Source: Enchytraeus crypticus (Eukaryota > Annelida > Clitellata > Enchytraeida > Enchytraeidae). From it: a DNA stretch of 64,000 bases. Below the pieces are notes generated by a model. That model saw only the letters and a program-made list of their open reading frames with translations, searched no databases and was not told the origin of the DNA. Both the position numbers and the translations under genes were made by a program. Location: contig CAJHZI010000882.1 of the NCBI GenBank assembly GCA_905160935.1, positions 1,783,501-1,847,500 on the forward strand, written 5' to 3'. Below, piece after piece: positions 34,738-46,338 of the stretch; position 1 is the first letter of the stretch; each line of letters begins with the position of its first letter.

Positions 34738-34899
34738 TTAGAAGACCATGCGATGGGGGTAGTCCCTGGACTTGAGGGAGAACAATGTTCCCAGATATCC
34801 AAACAAGTACTTCTTCTCGGGATGAGCTCTGATCACTGACAGCAGCTGCTTATCAACATCCAGCTGGTCCTTCTTACGATCCTCACTCACTGCATACAC
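34738..34899 (-). CDS. RPL6: RPL6 coding exon 4 with stop codon
   Basis: Encodes the last 53 residues, starting [12 protein letters not shown] and ending YPHRMVF then TAA. The acceptor is gcctgtgcag. In frame it continues upstream to an ATG at 34962 that is intronic. Confidence 0.92.
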   Translation of the reverse strand: MYAVSEDRKKDQLDVDKQLLSVIRAHPEKKYLFGYLGTLFSLKSRDYPHRMVF

Positions 34900-37800
34900 C
34901 TGCACAGGCACGAGCAGACAAGTCCCGATTAGAATGACATAAGCAGGCACACAAATATACACAAAAGTTCAACACTACATAATTACAGAGGCACAATTAG
35001 ATGAGTTATAGTAAAATATATGCAGGCACATGTTATACACACACGATGAGACATGTGACTTTGGCGGAACCTCCTGAATTTTCAGTCACTGACTTCAGGA
35101 TCAACACAGCATAATATTCAATAATGCACATATAAACCAGCACGTCCTTGCTGATGTTTCTTATTCATGGCGTCATTCTTGAAGTACACAATTATACTGG
35201 CAGATACAAAAACTAAAAGATCAGACATCTTTATGGGTTTTACATAATTACATTTATCTTAATTATCTTCAAGCAAAATATTATAGGTTCAGAAAACACA
35301 TTTTATTTACAAAACAGTGATTTTATGCTTTTAACAACATACATTTTAATAATTTTCAGACAGATCGCTTGTTTGAATATTCTCGCTGTTTTTTTATCTA
35401 CTTCTATATATGTATTCAAAAGAAATAAGTCAACACATCGAGCAAGTAGACTCAGTCATATACTTTGGGACACTTATTCACAAAACTGAAAAATGTGACG
35501 AAGAGATGAACAGAAGGATAGAATAGGCTAAGGAGGCTTGCAATAGAATATAAAAGATTTTAAGAAGTCATAAATTATCAATAGACACAGAAAAACACAA
35601 TTTCACAGCTATATACAACCAAGATTGTTATCTGGTGACGAATGTTGGACAATGTCTTCTGCAGTGGAAAAGAAACTTTAGGCAACAAAGATATGGTTCT
35701 AGAGGAGAATGTTACGTATATCGTATATAGATCACGTTAGAAGTGAAGAAGTTTCACAAAGAAAATCAACTAGTCGTGATCTAATCAATACGGCCCCAGC
35801 AGATGAAGATTTTAAGACACATTATGCAGAAAAAAATTGTTGATAACACCAGTGACGGAAAAAATAACGGACAAAAGAAATAAAAGTTGTCAGCAGATGA
35901 CGTCCATTATGAGCCTAAGCAAATGAATGCAGATAACGAAAACATAAATGATCAGAGCAACGATGCAAGAGACACATGAGAAACATGACCGTGACCACCC
36001 AGGCTTGAAACAGGCACAGCACTGCAGAAGAAGACAGTGTAATATTAATCTAATTATTTTATCATAAAAAAGCATATTTTGTAAGAATAGACTACAAACT
36101 TAGGAAAATATGACCGCCTCACGTCTATCTTACAGGTTCACCAGCAAAGATTTTACAGAACAAATAAATAGAATATTTATACTTAACAAATTTTTCCATA
36201 TAATTTAAGTTTTAACATAAATTACAGTACTTTTACACAAAAAATAAACACTCCTGGCACAGAGCTGGTATGATGAAGGTACATCACGGCAGTTAGAATA
36301 TTTTCTGTACTCTAGAGTAGTATAGACCAATTGACTATCGTAAAGATGGAGAGATTATATCTTGCTCGTAAGTCCAATGCTTACATCCAACTTCTGAGGT
36401 GATTTCCAACTGCCTTCCTCATCTAAAGTTTAGTCACCTTACAGAACGTGTAGGCTGGTCCTATTATGCTATGGCCTAACCACAAACAAGGTTGAAGATA
36501 CATGTATTATAAGATATACATCACAATAGATCTAGTTGAAAATGCAATTTTTAAAGGATTACTGGACCTCCTTCTTGGTATCAAAGATCTCTCCCTCAGT
36601 GTGTCTTGGTTTCTTGAGGACAGTTCTCTTGAAGTAAGCATCAGTCAGTCTGTCAGGCAGCTTGACTCCACTGATGTCCAGCTTGGTCTTGGTGGCAATG
36701 ACGTAGATCTGGTTTATACGCCTCAGAGGACAGCCGTTCAGGTGGTAGGGGCCTGCACATTACAATTACAGAGTACTGGGTTAAAGATACAAGGTTAAAA
36801 ACCATGGGAGTACAAAAAAACAAGGTGTACACAGAATAAAAGAATTATACGAGCGAAAGTGTCATCAGCATATGACAGTAAGTATATACACTAATTGTAA
36901 GAGTCTCAACAAAAATTTGCATAACATTTACCTTGTATCAAATCTACCTTAAAGCCTTTCTCCAAAATAAATTTGATTACTCTTCATCTGCCACATTAAC
37001 ATTTTCAATATAAATTTTTGTGGGTTAATTTTTCTACTAATTATTTGTAGGCAAGCAACTATATTTCAAATTTTAGATTCATGTTGTGTAACCGAAAAAT
37101 GTTTTGGTTCGTAACTATTTATTCCAGCAGTAGTTGTCTCACTGCACGGGCCCACACTGAATTCATTATATTAGGCTAATACAGTAGCAATAACCTCATT
37201 CATCTTAGCCAGCATCACATCCAGTAAAATTGAAGGAGCTACTAAAAATAGTAAAAATACATGCAAATAAATGATTCAACTACAGGTTTAATAATTTTGA
37301 TTGTATACTACTATCGAAGCACAATCATTTATATTTTTAAAAGCGCTATGTGGAACTCTCTCTTAGTGCACTGCCCACTTGCAGGTCCATGGCACACAAC
37401 GTCTACCGTTTTCTCTTCATGTCCACATACGAATGGAACTTTAAATCATTTATAACATTCCTTGTGATATACCATTATTCTTGGAGCATTCTGCTTGTGA
37501 AGAGGTGGGCCCCCTATGCCTTCCTCAACTTCGCCTAACATTTACTGGGCAGGGGAGTCATTCCCTGAGACAACTATCCTGATTACTCCATGTCCTTTGT
37601 GTTGAACTAAACGTTATATAAATATAATTAGAGGAAACTAACCAGTGACCAGAAGAAGTCCAGAAGCAAGCTGCTTCAGGAATACTACGTGCTGCAACAA
37701 ACAATATATCATTTAAGAAAGTTTTTAGTCATACAGTCATTTAAGTAACTACAGTATCATTCGCCAACCACAGTCAACAATTGTTGAGAGAATTTGGCAT

Positions 37801-38675
37801 TACTTGTTGAAACTTCATGCTTGGTACTAAACCCGAAAAGCACACTGCCATATTTATTTAGTGCAAGGTTTCACATGTCCTTTCCTAGACTGTACTAGTA
37901 GAATCTCAAGAATAATAGCCAAAAAGTCCTATGCAAAAAACAATACACAAAATATAACAATAACACATATTACATTGCAGTACAAGCCTAGGTTGTGCTA
38001 ATCAATGTTGATGCCAAATCATATATGTCTCTCTTAAAATTTATTTTAAACTTCTTCTAGCGAACTGCCCAATGGCAAGTCCATGGCATAGAACTCCTCC
38101 AACCAATTTTATCATAAGCTTTTCTTTTCATCTCTATATAAGAATTCGTTATAAAATCATCCTATATCCAATGTCTTGTTCTTCCTCTAACTCCTTTAAC
38201 TCCCCTGCATTCTTCTAATATTACATCCTTCAGCAAACCATTCCTCATTATACTTTGTCCAAACTTTTTTTATATTTCTTAGCACATCTATAACTGACAG
38301 AAATAAGAAGTTGAAACAAAAAAAAGAAGCACACACCTTTCCCTTGTGTCTGCCAGCCAGCAGGATGAGAACGGTTCCTGGAGTGATGGAAGGACGCAGG
38401 TAACGCTTGTGCTGACTGAAAGGCTTCACATGCTTCCTCAGCTTCCATGGCTTCTCCTCAGTAGGGTAGAACTTTGATGACCTCTTCACAGCAACCCTTC
38501 TCTCGCCGCCATTCTTGTCACCTCCAATCTTCTTCACTACGGTTTTCTCTGGCCGCTTCTTGGCCTTCTTGGCAAGCTGAGCCTTGGATGGCTTTGGCTT
38601 CAGAGTGGCCAATGTTGGCCTCTGTCCAGCAGCAGGGGCCGCCTTCGTTGTCTTCTTTGCCTCCTTTGGTGCCAT
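34738..38675 (-). CDS. RPL6: 60S ribosomal protein L6 (eL6), 4 coding exons, 244 residues
   Basis: Structural protein of the large ribosomal subunit. Coding exons on the minus strand are 38675-38337, 37691-37643, 36752-36568 and 34899-34738. The joined product is 244 residues. It begins [14 protein letters not shown] with a Lys/Ala-rich N-terminus, has the KOW-like core around [17 protein letters not shown], then [15 protein letters not shown], and ends [20 protein letters not shown], all diagnostic of animal eL6. Vertebrate eL6 is longer mainly because of its N-terminal tail. The start is the ATG at 38675, two bases after an acceptor-like ttgttag, so the leader is probably spliced. Introns are 645, 890 and 1668 bases. 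The third donor, GAG|GTCCAG, is non-consensus and is followed at once by an in-frame TAA. All four exons are intact, so this looks like the functional gene and not a retrocopy. Confidence 0.95.
35450..35775 (+). pseudogene. RTE-like LINE reverse-transcriptase remnant in RPL6 intron 3
   Basis: With shifts it reads [36 protein letters not shown], then SAVEKKL and [19 protein letters not shown]. This is the same LINE group as at 12555 and 18991. It is antisense to RPL6. Confidence 0.7.
36568..36752 (-). CDS. RPL6: RPL6 coding exon 3
   Basis: A 185-base exon that enters in phase 1 ([18 protein letters not shown]) and ends GEIFDTKKE. The acceptor is aatgtgcag. The donor GAG|GTCCAG is weak. Aligning against the general eL6 pattern (EIFDT-KE-Y-------DQ) supports this junction without gaps. 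Confidence 0.88.
37353..37590 (-). repeat. RTE-like LINE 3' end in RPL6 intron 2
   Basis: ctctcttagtgcactgccca, aggtccatggcac, tttaaatcatttataacatt and ggtgggccccctatgccttc, parallel to the copy at 12236-12470 over its whole length. Confidence 0.7.
37643..37691 (-). CDS. RPL6: RPL6 coding exon 2
   Basis: A 49-base micro-exon encoding [16 protein letters not shown] plus the first base of a glycine codon. Acceptor ttgttgcag, donor ACTG|GTTAG, exit phase 1. It was found by looking for the conserved eL6 segment after RHKGK and is too short to show as an open frame. Confidence 0.9.
38044..38275 (-). repeat. RTE-like LINE 3' end in RPL6 intron 1
   Basis: gcgaactgcccaatggcaag, attcgttataaaatcatcct, ttcagcaaaccattcctcat and actttgtccaaac. 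It matches the 17881-18075 copy. Confidence 0.6.
38337..38675 (-). CDS. RPL6: RPL6 coding exon 1
   Basis: Encodes residues 1-113, from MAPKEAKK to AGRHKGK. The donor is AAG|GTGTGT at 38336, phase 0. An ATG four codons upstream in frame falls inside the predicted intron and is not used. Confidence 0.93.
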
Positions 38676-38677
38676 TT

Positions 38678-40144
38678 CTAACAACATAAAAAATATACAA
38701 TACAGTATATCAGCATTTAAAATACGAAACAGACATTAAATATGATATAGACAATATATAATACAGCATATCACCATTTTCTACAACTAATAGAGCAATA
38801 AGCAATAGTTAATTAAAATCTTAGCAAGAGCTAAATCCTGCACCTTAATCCAGAATTTTAAATTAGCCAAAGATTATAATCCTGCAACATAATGTTATCA
38901 TAGACAGTGTTAATTGTGGCACCATTATATAAAGCGAGACCAGTTGTCACTTTTAAATGTTGCATAACAGAAAATATAAAAAACAAATGCTGCCAGCTAC
39001 AAGCACCAGAGGAGTAGCTAGCCTGCCAAAAAATTAATTAATACATTTTAATCAATCAAATCCTAAAGCTTACCCTAAGATATACCTTAACCCTAAGCCC
39101 TTAACGTAGAAAACATAAAAATATTGAAGCATATGCTATGTTGGCAAAAGTCCAGCAAGAGCCAAATCCTTGATGCAACAAGCCAAAACCTACTGTAATT
39201 GTAAGACGCAGCAAAGGCTTCTGATCAAATGCAAGTGAATAGATTATTTTAGCAGATCGTAATAGACATTTCTGTATAAATGATGTTTTTGCACATGCGC
39301 ATAAAATGGGTTACACAATTTGCGCTGTGAAATTTAGTAAAGTTGAATTAGAGACAAAACACTTGAATATTTTCTTGGTCTTAGAGCATTTTGATTTTCT
39401 CACATAATCAGAGATGGGGGTTAAGATATAAACAATTTTTCTTCTTACATCGTCCATTAAGCAAACTGCTAGCCATAGCTTACAATTACTATGAATCACA
39501 TTTAAGACTTTTTGTGACTCTTTGAACTTCATACACCTTGTGTATGCTTGCTCATGCCATCTTCCACTAGAAATTTACGAATCATTTTTCAGAACCCTTA
39601 CAACATTGCCCACGAATTGGACCAACGTTAACTTCCTTGTTTTGACTAATTATCTACAAATGCTGCGACTAGTGCCATTTAGTGGCTCGTTAGCCTCGTT
39701 TATATTTTATTCAGCGGGAATATTTCCCTAAGCTTGATGTGGTTGTGGATGGCGTACAGCTTTTATTAATGTCACTATTACTTCGTGTCTTTTGTTATAC
39801 TTTTTAGAGTGAACGGATTAAGAACGAAAGCACATTATCCATTTAGAAAATGAAACACTGAAAGAAACCTAGTATTAGTAGATAAAACGATATAGCTATT
39901 AATATTTATTTTCATAAGAAGGATTAGGTAATACGGCGGTCCAATGCTAAACTACTAAAGGTGAAAAAATAGCCTACTTAAACTCTTTATTTATACATTA
40001 TTGATCACAATACAAGCACAATTTGTTTCTACAATATCTATTCTAGCAATCCCATACGAATATTCCTAAAAGCAAACTGAGATTATTTGAGATTTGTTAG
40101 ATAAAAGGTGAGTATTTTACTTTTACCATGAACTCGTTATTTAC
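38678..40144 (-). other. Predicted 5' UTR intron of RPL6
   Basis: Runs between the predicted first-exon donor and the acceptor before the ATG. No snoRNA with both C and D boxes could be found by eye. Confidence 0.4.
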
Positions 40145-40168
40145 CTACATTGATGAACTAGAAAAAAG
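40145..40168 (-). promoter_or_regulatory. RPL6: Predicted RPL6 TOP-type first exon, with ETS-like site just upstream
   Basis: On the minus strand, CTTTTTTC starting at 40168 looks like a 5' terminal oligopyrimidine tract, which marks translation-machinery mRNAs. It is followed 24 bases later by a good donor, GTAG|GTAAATAA, at 40144. Splicing to the acceptor at 38678 would give a leader of about 26 bases ahead of the ATG, a normal length for this class. An ETS/GABP-like CTTCCGG lies at 40188-40182, at the usual spacing. This is inference from motifs; no transcript is available. Confidence 0.45.
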
Positions 40169-40242
40169 AACGATTCTCGAACCGGAAGAACGAATCTCTG
40201 TTTTGTTTAAAACGGATCTAGTGTTGTAAATGTGGCGTACTG

Positions 40243-40365
40243 ATCCAAAAAAGCAACAACAATTAGAGAACTATTAATGTCAATGACAACATCGAACAAA
40301 GTTGCATCAAGCCGGGAGCCCACGCTCACAAGCAAGAAAACTAAACGGTTCAAAAATACACATAA
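40243..40365 (-). repeat. CR1-like LINE tail (GTT family), decayed
   Basis: aaaagcaacaacaattagag, aatgtcaatgacaacatcga, then agccgggagcccacgctc. It ends about 75 bases upstream of the predicted RPL6 start site. Confidence 0.5.
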
Positions 40366-41614
40366 TATTAAAATTATCAAACATTATGGCGCCTAACACT
40401 TTTAGAATTTGGCTTTTAAGTTATTAGAAAAGTATAGTAAACCATTGGTATACATCAATTCTGTAAATTGTTTAGATTTACCATCTAGTGAGCTCTGCCG
40501 ATTGACAAACTTAGAGGCTTCACTTCGGGGTAGATCCGTTCATTAAAAATCTAATTGATGTAGGGCCTATTGCTGAAAGACATATGCAGATGTTATTTTA
40601 AATTCTGTACGTAGGAATACATGTAGTTGTAATGTCGATTTTTACATATTTTTCTTTACTTAAGAATGCTTAGGTTACTTAGGAATTATTAATACTTAGA
40701 ATACTGTGATACAGTGATACTTACGAAACAAATTGCAAGTTGCATGATGATAGTTTTGACTTTGGCTCCAGCAAATGACGATGTTGAACTAGCAAATGAT
40801 GATGAACTGATTTCAGTCATTTGATATGATACGAGCACGTACGTATGATTATAACATTGTACACTTGGAATAATACTATATAATTGTAATCAATTTATAG
40901 TGTTAGGACCTATTTCAGATGGCTTGTCCAATGCATTTATTCCTATATAAAACTATGCATGGTCTGTTTCGCACTCTCTAAATTCTAAAAGGAACTAGAT
41001 TGATCAATATAGGCCTACTGTATTATCTGATGCTGCATGGCCATGAAAATTCAAGTACCAATAAAGTTAGGCGCTAATAAAACCTTAAGCTAACTTCAAT
41101 TTTGGAAAAAAATATCTTCCGGTTTGCTTTAGCATTTCGTATCTCATTATTTGCTTATTTTAGTGCTTTAATTTGTTGCTTAATTCTTAGAGGCACTAAT
41201 TGCGACAAACGATTCGTCTATTGTACAGATTTCCGTACTCAATGTGAATAACATTGCAAGTCAAATATTAATTTAGGCTTATAGGCCTAATTATTGGCAA
41301 CAATGTTGAATTACATTTATTATATCAAGCAGGCTACTTTAGGTCTTACACCTTTTACCATTGCCGGAGACTACTATGACGCACACTAGTATATATGTGA
41401 AATTATAGAGGCCTACATTTAAATCTGAGTGCAATATTTGTGTATTACAGTTCCGAAAATTTTTAGCTAAATTGAAAATATCCAATAATCATCACAGGCT
41501 TCATTTGAATCCCAGTTTAATTAGTGATTTTATGTTCAGGAAATATTAAATCATAAATTTAAATTAAATTACATGTACATAAAGTATGCCTACTCCTATA
41601 TAAAAATTCCTACA
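40366..41614. other. Unique DNA, nothing recognised
   Basis: A short direct repeat (agcaaatgacgatg / agcaaatgatgatg) lies near 40770. Confidence 0.4.
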
Positions 41615-41680
41615 ACAACAACATAATTTGAGTGCTACTGTCGTCGATGACAACATTGAGCACTGTGGCACCAAACTTAA
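41615..41680 (-). repeat. CR1-like LINE tail (GTT family)
   Basis: caacaacaacataatttgag then gctactgtcgtcgatgacaa and cattgagcactgtggc. Confidence 0.75.
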
Positions 41681-41844
41681 TAGCTATTAATTGTAACTTA
41701 TTTCTACCTTACACATTGGAGGTCGTTCAGGAAACGAACAAAGATATCAACTCTTAACAACTAAAGTAACTCTTCAAGAAATCTTTATTCTATAAGGTTA
41801 ATAACTTTGAAACATATCGAATGAGAAAGTCAGATTGTTAGATG

Positions 41845-41985
41845 GCTGGAGCCAGTGTCGATATCGGTATGATATTCGACCGCGGATCAGTATGTGCGGG
41901 GTTCAGATCTTGTGCTTGCCCGTCACTGACATCGCGTCTGATGGAGGAAAATGACGTTAACTTTAGCTTTACCAGTTGTAAAGTG
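41845..41985 (+). mobile_element. SINE (family A), full length
   Basis: Head gagccagtgtcgatatcggt, box B ggggttcagatct, cttgcccgtcactgacatcg, and tail acgttaactttagctttacc. The best-preserved member in sense orientation. Confidence 0.75.
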
Positions 41986-42609
41986 GGAATGACCAATGTT
42001 ACATAATTACAATTATATATTTTAATGGTCTATTATTATGTCTTTCTTAATTATCATCTGTGCATACATCTGTGACCGTGTAACTTGTCTTGAAATACAT
42101 ATATAATGCTCTATTTTATGCTCACCTAAATCTTATATACATGTACATTCTAAAATTTATTGTTTGTTCGCTTGGCCTATATACAAATCTATAAATGAAC
42201 GAATACAAAGCGTACTAGAAATAGAAATTTGTTAAACTCCGGCCATTATGCTAAACGTAAAGAATAACACTGGTCAACACTGATTTTTCATCAAGCAAAT
42301 TATTTGGTCATCTATATAGGATTTTTGACGCTGATTCTAAATATGCAAACAGTTTTTCTCTATCACGTCCAGTTTTTGTGATGAGGCAGATTATATTTTA
42401 ACATTATTCGCAATTTTCTGCGGGCATATTACGAACGCATTACGGACCTCGATTAAACTTTTTCTTCATAGTCTTTTGAATAGGGAACTTCCACATGAAG
42501 TCATTATTTAATTTTAACAACCATCTTGAGTTTATCTTCATAAGTAAAATCAATCAGTATGCATCGATAATGTAGAAACCATGATACATTTTGATATGTG
42601 TGTGCATGG

Positions 42610-43812
42610 TTCACTCACTCCGAAGTAACAAAAGAGAACTATTACGAAGGATATTCGAAAACTTTACGGAGCGTACTTCGGCTGTCCACTTACAGACCAA
42701 GATAAGGTTTGGGCGCCACATATCATATGCACTGCTTGTTCAAATGGTTTACGCGACTGGATAAACAAAAGGAAGATTTCCATACCTTTTGCTAAGCCTA
42801 TAGTATGGAGAGAGCAAAGAGATCATCATGCGGACAGCAGCAGCACACAACCCATCATCGTCAAGTGATCCTGATTATTTACTCGAGGAGAGTCTGGAAC
42901 CATAGACGCTCAACCAAGATGAGTTAAATGATCTCGTCAGAGACTTAGCTCTATCGAAAGAAAAAGCGGAGCTTCTTGAGTCCCGGCTACAAGAAAAGAG
43001 CTTATTTAAGGACGATGTTCGCATAGGTCACTAGAAAAAGAAACCTTAATTTGGCAGTATTCTTCACAGTAGACAGTCCACTACTGTGTTATTGCAATGA
43101 CATTAATGGGCTTTTCATAAGATTAAAGCAGGCACATGTACCATCTGAGTGGCGGTTATTTATCGATTCTTCTAAGCGAAGCTTGAAAGCCGTTCTTCTG
43201 TATAATGGAAATGTAAAACGGTGTATTCCGATAGCCCACTCCGTACACCTCAAGGAATCCTACGAGAATATGAATATAGTACGCGAGGCCATCCAGTTCA
43301 AAAACCATCAGTGTCATATCTGCGGCGATCTCAAGGTAATTGGTATGTTGATGGGAATGCAAGGTGGTTTCACAAAAACATTGTTGCTTACTGTGCCTCA
43401 ATACCTCAGAACGAAAAGCATGGCAAGCCTTCAGATGGATTTGTGAAAACTTCTTAAGAAACAATAAGTCTCCGGACTACAGACAAGGAATCCAGATTTG
43501 CTAGTTGCTTACAAAGAGATGGATTGTAGAATGTCTTTTTGAAGATCAATTTTTTGCATTCACACCTAGATTTCTTCTCAAAAAACCTTGGTGCAGTCAG
43601 TGATGAAGAGGGTGAGCGGTTTCACCAAGATATTAAAGGAATGAAAAATCGTTATCAAGACTTCTGGAATGAGAGTATGATGGCAGACTACTGCTGGATG
43701 TTGCACCGAGATAATCCAAACCAATCACACAAGAGAAAATCATACGCACAACGGTTACAATTAAGTACTATTCACTTCAAGACAATAGAAGATGTGGTAA
43801 GTGACAAATGAG
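42610..43812 (+). pseudogene. Decayed copy of an uncharacterised invertebrate gene family (transposon-like)
   Basis: Translated segments in order, with shifts and stops: YGAYFGCPLTDQDKVWAPHI (about 42670-42730), VWREQRDHH, DLALSKEKAELLESRLQEKS, then AVFFTVDSPLLCYCNDINGL, VPSEWRLFIDSSKRSLKAVL, HSVHLKESYENMN and GMQGGFTK, and last HSHLDFFSKNLGAVSDEEGE followed by RFHQDIKGMKNRYQDFW and MADYCWML. I recall the same series of motifs as a large, widely scattered family of unnamed proteins in aphids, Hydra and other invertebrates, often near transposons; its function is unknown. Here the middle (between 43440 and 43540) is deleted and the frame is broken at least four times, so it is dead. The match is from memory. 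Confidence 0.65.
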
Positions 43813-44206
43813 ATCAGTTTCGTATATTTTTATTTGTGTTGACTGAAAGGTCTTTTAAGAAAATGAACTACAAACTTGTGCTTATGCGTTTATTCTAAGC
43901 TTAGTATTGTTAAAGTTGAATCGGTCATAACTCAAAAACTATACGTGCTGGAAAAATTCTGGTTCCAGATTTGTAATCAGCGTAAAATAGTACTAAAGAA
44001 AACTGTATTTTAATCTCTGATGAGAAAAAAAGTATCATTTTGTTGACCTGTGTAATTAGCCTACAGTAATATCATCATCATCTTCCCTTGAATGTTTCTA
44101 AGGTAAGGAATTATTAAAATTTTTGGCAACCAAAATGTGAACAATTTTGTAGAAGAAAATTAAGCTTAATGACCAGGGCAATATGCAATTATACTTCTTT
44201 AATAGT
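43813..44206. other. Unique DNA, nothing recognised
   Basis: A catcatcatcttcccttgaa fragment near 44075 resembles the SINE D tail. Confidence 0.4.
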
Positions 44207-45140
44207 CAATTAATCAATCAATAAGAATTTAACGTCCGGTTCCTCGCCATAAGACAATGTCAGGGACGTCTCATGCAGACTCTACACAAACAGGCGTAAG
44301 AGCACCAAACGATGACCGGGGGCGGATCCAGAAATTTCTTAAGGGGGGGCTCAAATTTCTTTTGAGAGTGTACACATTTTTGCTTACGCCACGCCTTCTT
44401 CGGTACATGTGACGCCAAGGGGGGGAGGTTAAATTTTGTCACTACTGTGCTCGGCTCATAAAGTGAGTGTTTCCCGTATTTTATCCTCCCCTCATACCCG
44501 TACTAAAGTCATGGGAAAACCCAAAATGCCCAAAATCCTACATTCGTCTTGGGAAAAATCAGGTTAATTTTTTCACCTTCTAAGAAACTCAATGGATCTG
44601 GACGAATGCCAAAAGTAGGAGGACTTAAGTCCCTTTCAGCAAAAACTGTTTGCATCACTGCTCCGGGACAGAGTTCACATTTTTTACTGCTCCTTTTTTC
44701 CTCTTATACAGTGGTTAAAGTGAAATTGAAAGCAAGTGAAACGATCAATCTTTTTCGGGCCCCCTTCCATTATACAGGGCTCCTAGGATACCAAATATGG
44801 GGCCCCTAATCTAATATTTAAAAAAAATATGAGCTAGTTCCCTCCGAACTGAGTTCCCTCTCGTACCCCCCTCCCAATCATTGCCCTTACAAACATATTG
44901 ACACAGAATTTGCCATAGAAACAATGAAAATATAGTTTAATTTCTTTTGGCCGGGCCTAAGGGGGGGGGGCCGGGCCCCCTGGGCCCCCTGGATCCGCCA
45001 CTGACGATGACGACTGAGTACACAGAGACCACAAGAGAAAGCGAGATCAAAGCAGTGTAAGTCCATCATCAAAGGCAAGCGGGTTAAAATTTAGACCTAT
45101 GGCGGAAAGATATGAGTTTTTTTTATCTTGCCAATGAAAG
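44207..45140 (-). repeat. CR1-like LINE tail ((GATT)n family), split by an insertion
   Basis: Two parts, 44207-44316 and 45004-45140, read continuously in reverse as the tail seen at 22660-22880 (aggaaccggacgttaaattc, then cgtctctt-region, then caagagaaagcgagatcaaa). The gap between them is the hAT-like element. Confidence 0.8.
44317..45003. mobile_element. Non-autonomous hAT-like transposon inside the LINE tail
   Basis: Flanked by a perfect 8-bp target duplication, acgatgac (44309-44316 and 45004-45011). Ends are cgggggcggatccag and, in reverse, cagtggcggatccag. It is 687 bp. Removing it with one copy of the duplication restores the LINE tail. Confidence 0.85.
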
Positions 45141-46054
45141 TAATAGTAACCCTCTCCCTCTAGAAACCTTCTCTTAATAGTAGCCTATATGATTGGGTAC
45201 ACGTTTGATATCTTGGGTTTATTGTCTAAATGTTTATTTAAAATATCAAGAATACTGCGAAACAATAGTTTAAACTGAATTGTTGTGTGAAGTTTACTAA
45301 ATATTTTAATCTAGAACATGATTTAAACGAAAGCTTGCACAGCAATTACTCAACGGAGGGACTGCGCAGTTAGTATCCACGTAGAAGCTGTAAGGAATGG
45401 CGGCAATGGCCTACACATGCTGCGTATAAATCAAGATCCAGTGAGCTGGGAATCCATGAACTGTCTGCGATTCATTTTCTCACTCGCCAATGATCCAGAT
45501 TTAAGATTTACGCTCGTCCTTCAGATTAACTTTTTCTACCGCTCGGATGTGACTCTGTAATATGTACCGTCTACTCTTATCATCTTTAAGGATTAGCCTA
45601 ATAAATTGGACCAATTAAGCAATCTAATGTTTCTGATTTAAGTAAACTTAAACATTTTGCTGAAACGTTCGGTTTAGCAGCGAATTGTAAACTAAAACTG
45701 TACCTTATTTTTAGTGAAAAAAGTCAAAAAAACTTCATCTAAGAGATAATAGCAATGCACATTAAAGGCATTTAATTATCTCAAACTTAAACTAAACTTA
45801 ACTAAATCACTTAAGGCTTTCATATAATAGATAGAATAATATCCGTTGCTGGCACAAAATGGCAAAATGTCCAACACTATACCGTAGCTAGTATAATTAA
45901 ACGCTCACATTTCTTATTAACAACTTTTAATAAATGGGTTGGTAACTGATATGATAGTATTGATTTTATTCTTTATACATATAGATAAACGTTACTGATT
46001 AATTTAGTAAGTTGGAACAAGTGATCAAAGAATACCTTCACTGACTGTTCATTT
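45141..46054. other. Unique DNA, no supported gene
   Basis: A GC-richer stretch near 45380-45560 is open for about 70 codons but lacks good exon boundaries. Confidence 0.35.
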
Positions 46055-46300
46055 GCTTATCCGGCAAGTGTGCTAACCACTAGGCCATCCAGACTATCCA
46101 CCGAATGTCCACGAACTGAGACCAACACCCGAACCTCTATTCCGCTAGTACCCTTCCTTGAACTGATTACCAGGATTTGGCTCGCACCGTTTATGGACAC
46201 TCACTCTACTCATCGGTTTTGATTTGATTCCACAGTGCTCGATTTGTCATGGACAACAGTAGCATTCTAATCGTATTTTTGTTGTTGTTATTGTACTTTA
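46055..46300 (+). repeat. tRNA-like fragment followed by CR1-like LINE tail (GTT family)
   Basis: At 46055-46095 the reverse strand has ggcctagtggttagcacact, a clear box A. From 46110 the LINE tail runs (gagaccaacacccgaacctc to ttgttgttgtta). Confidence 0.65.
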
Positions 46301-46338
46301 GATAAAATCCTATCAGACTAATTTTGAAATCTTCCATT

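Noticed and set aside
36753..36870. C/D-box snoRNA in an RPL6 intron, from a gctgatga C-box-like site near 36862
   Set aside because: No D box (CTGA) lies at a fitting distance before the exon.
43156..43464. Minus-strand frame of 102 codons
   Set aside because: It is the shadow of the decayed gene-family copy on the plus strand.
45330..45560. About 70 open codons (with LRFIFSLANDPDLRFTLVLQ) in a GC-richer patch
   Set aside because: No start codon in place and no good splice acceptor or donor; too weak to call.
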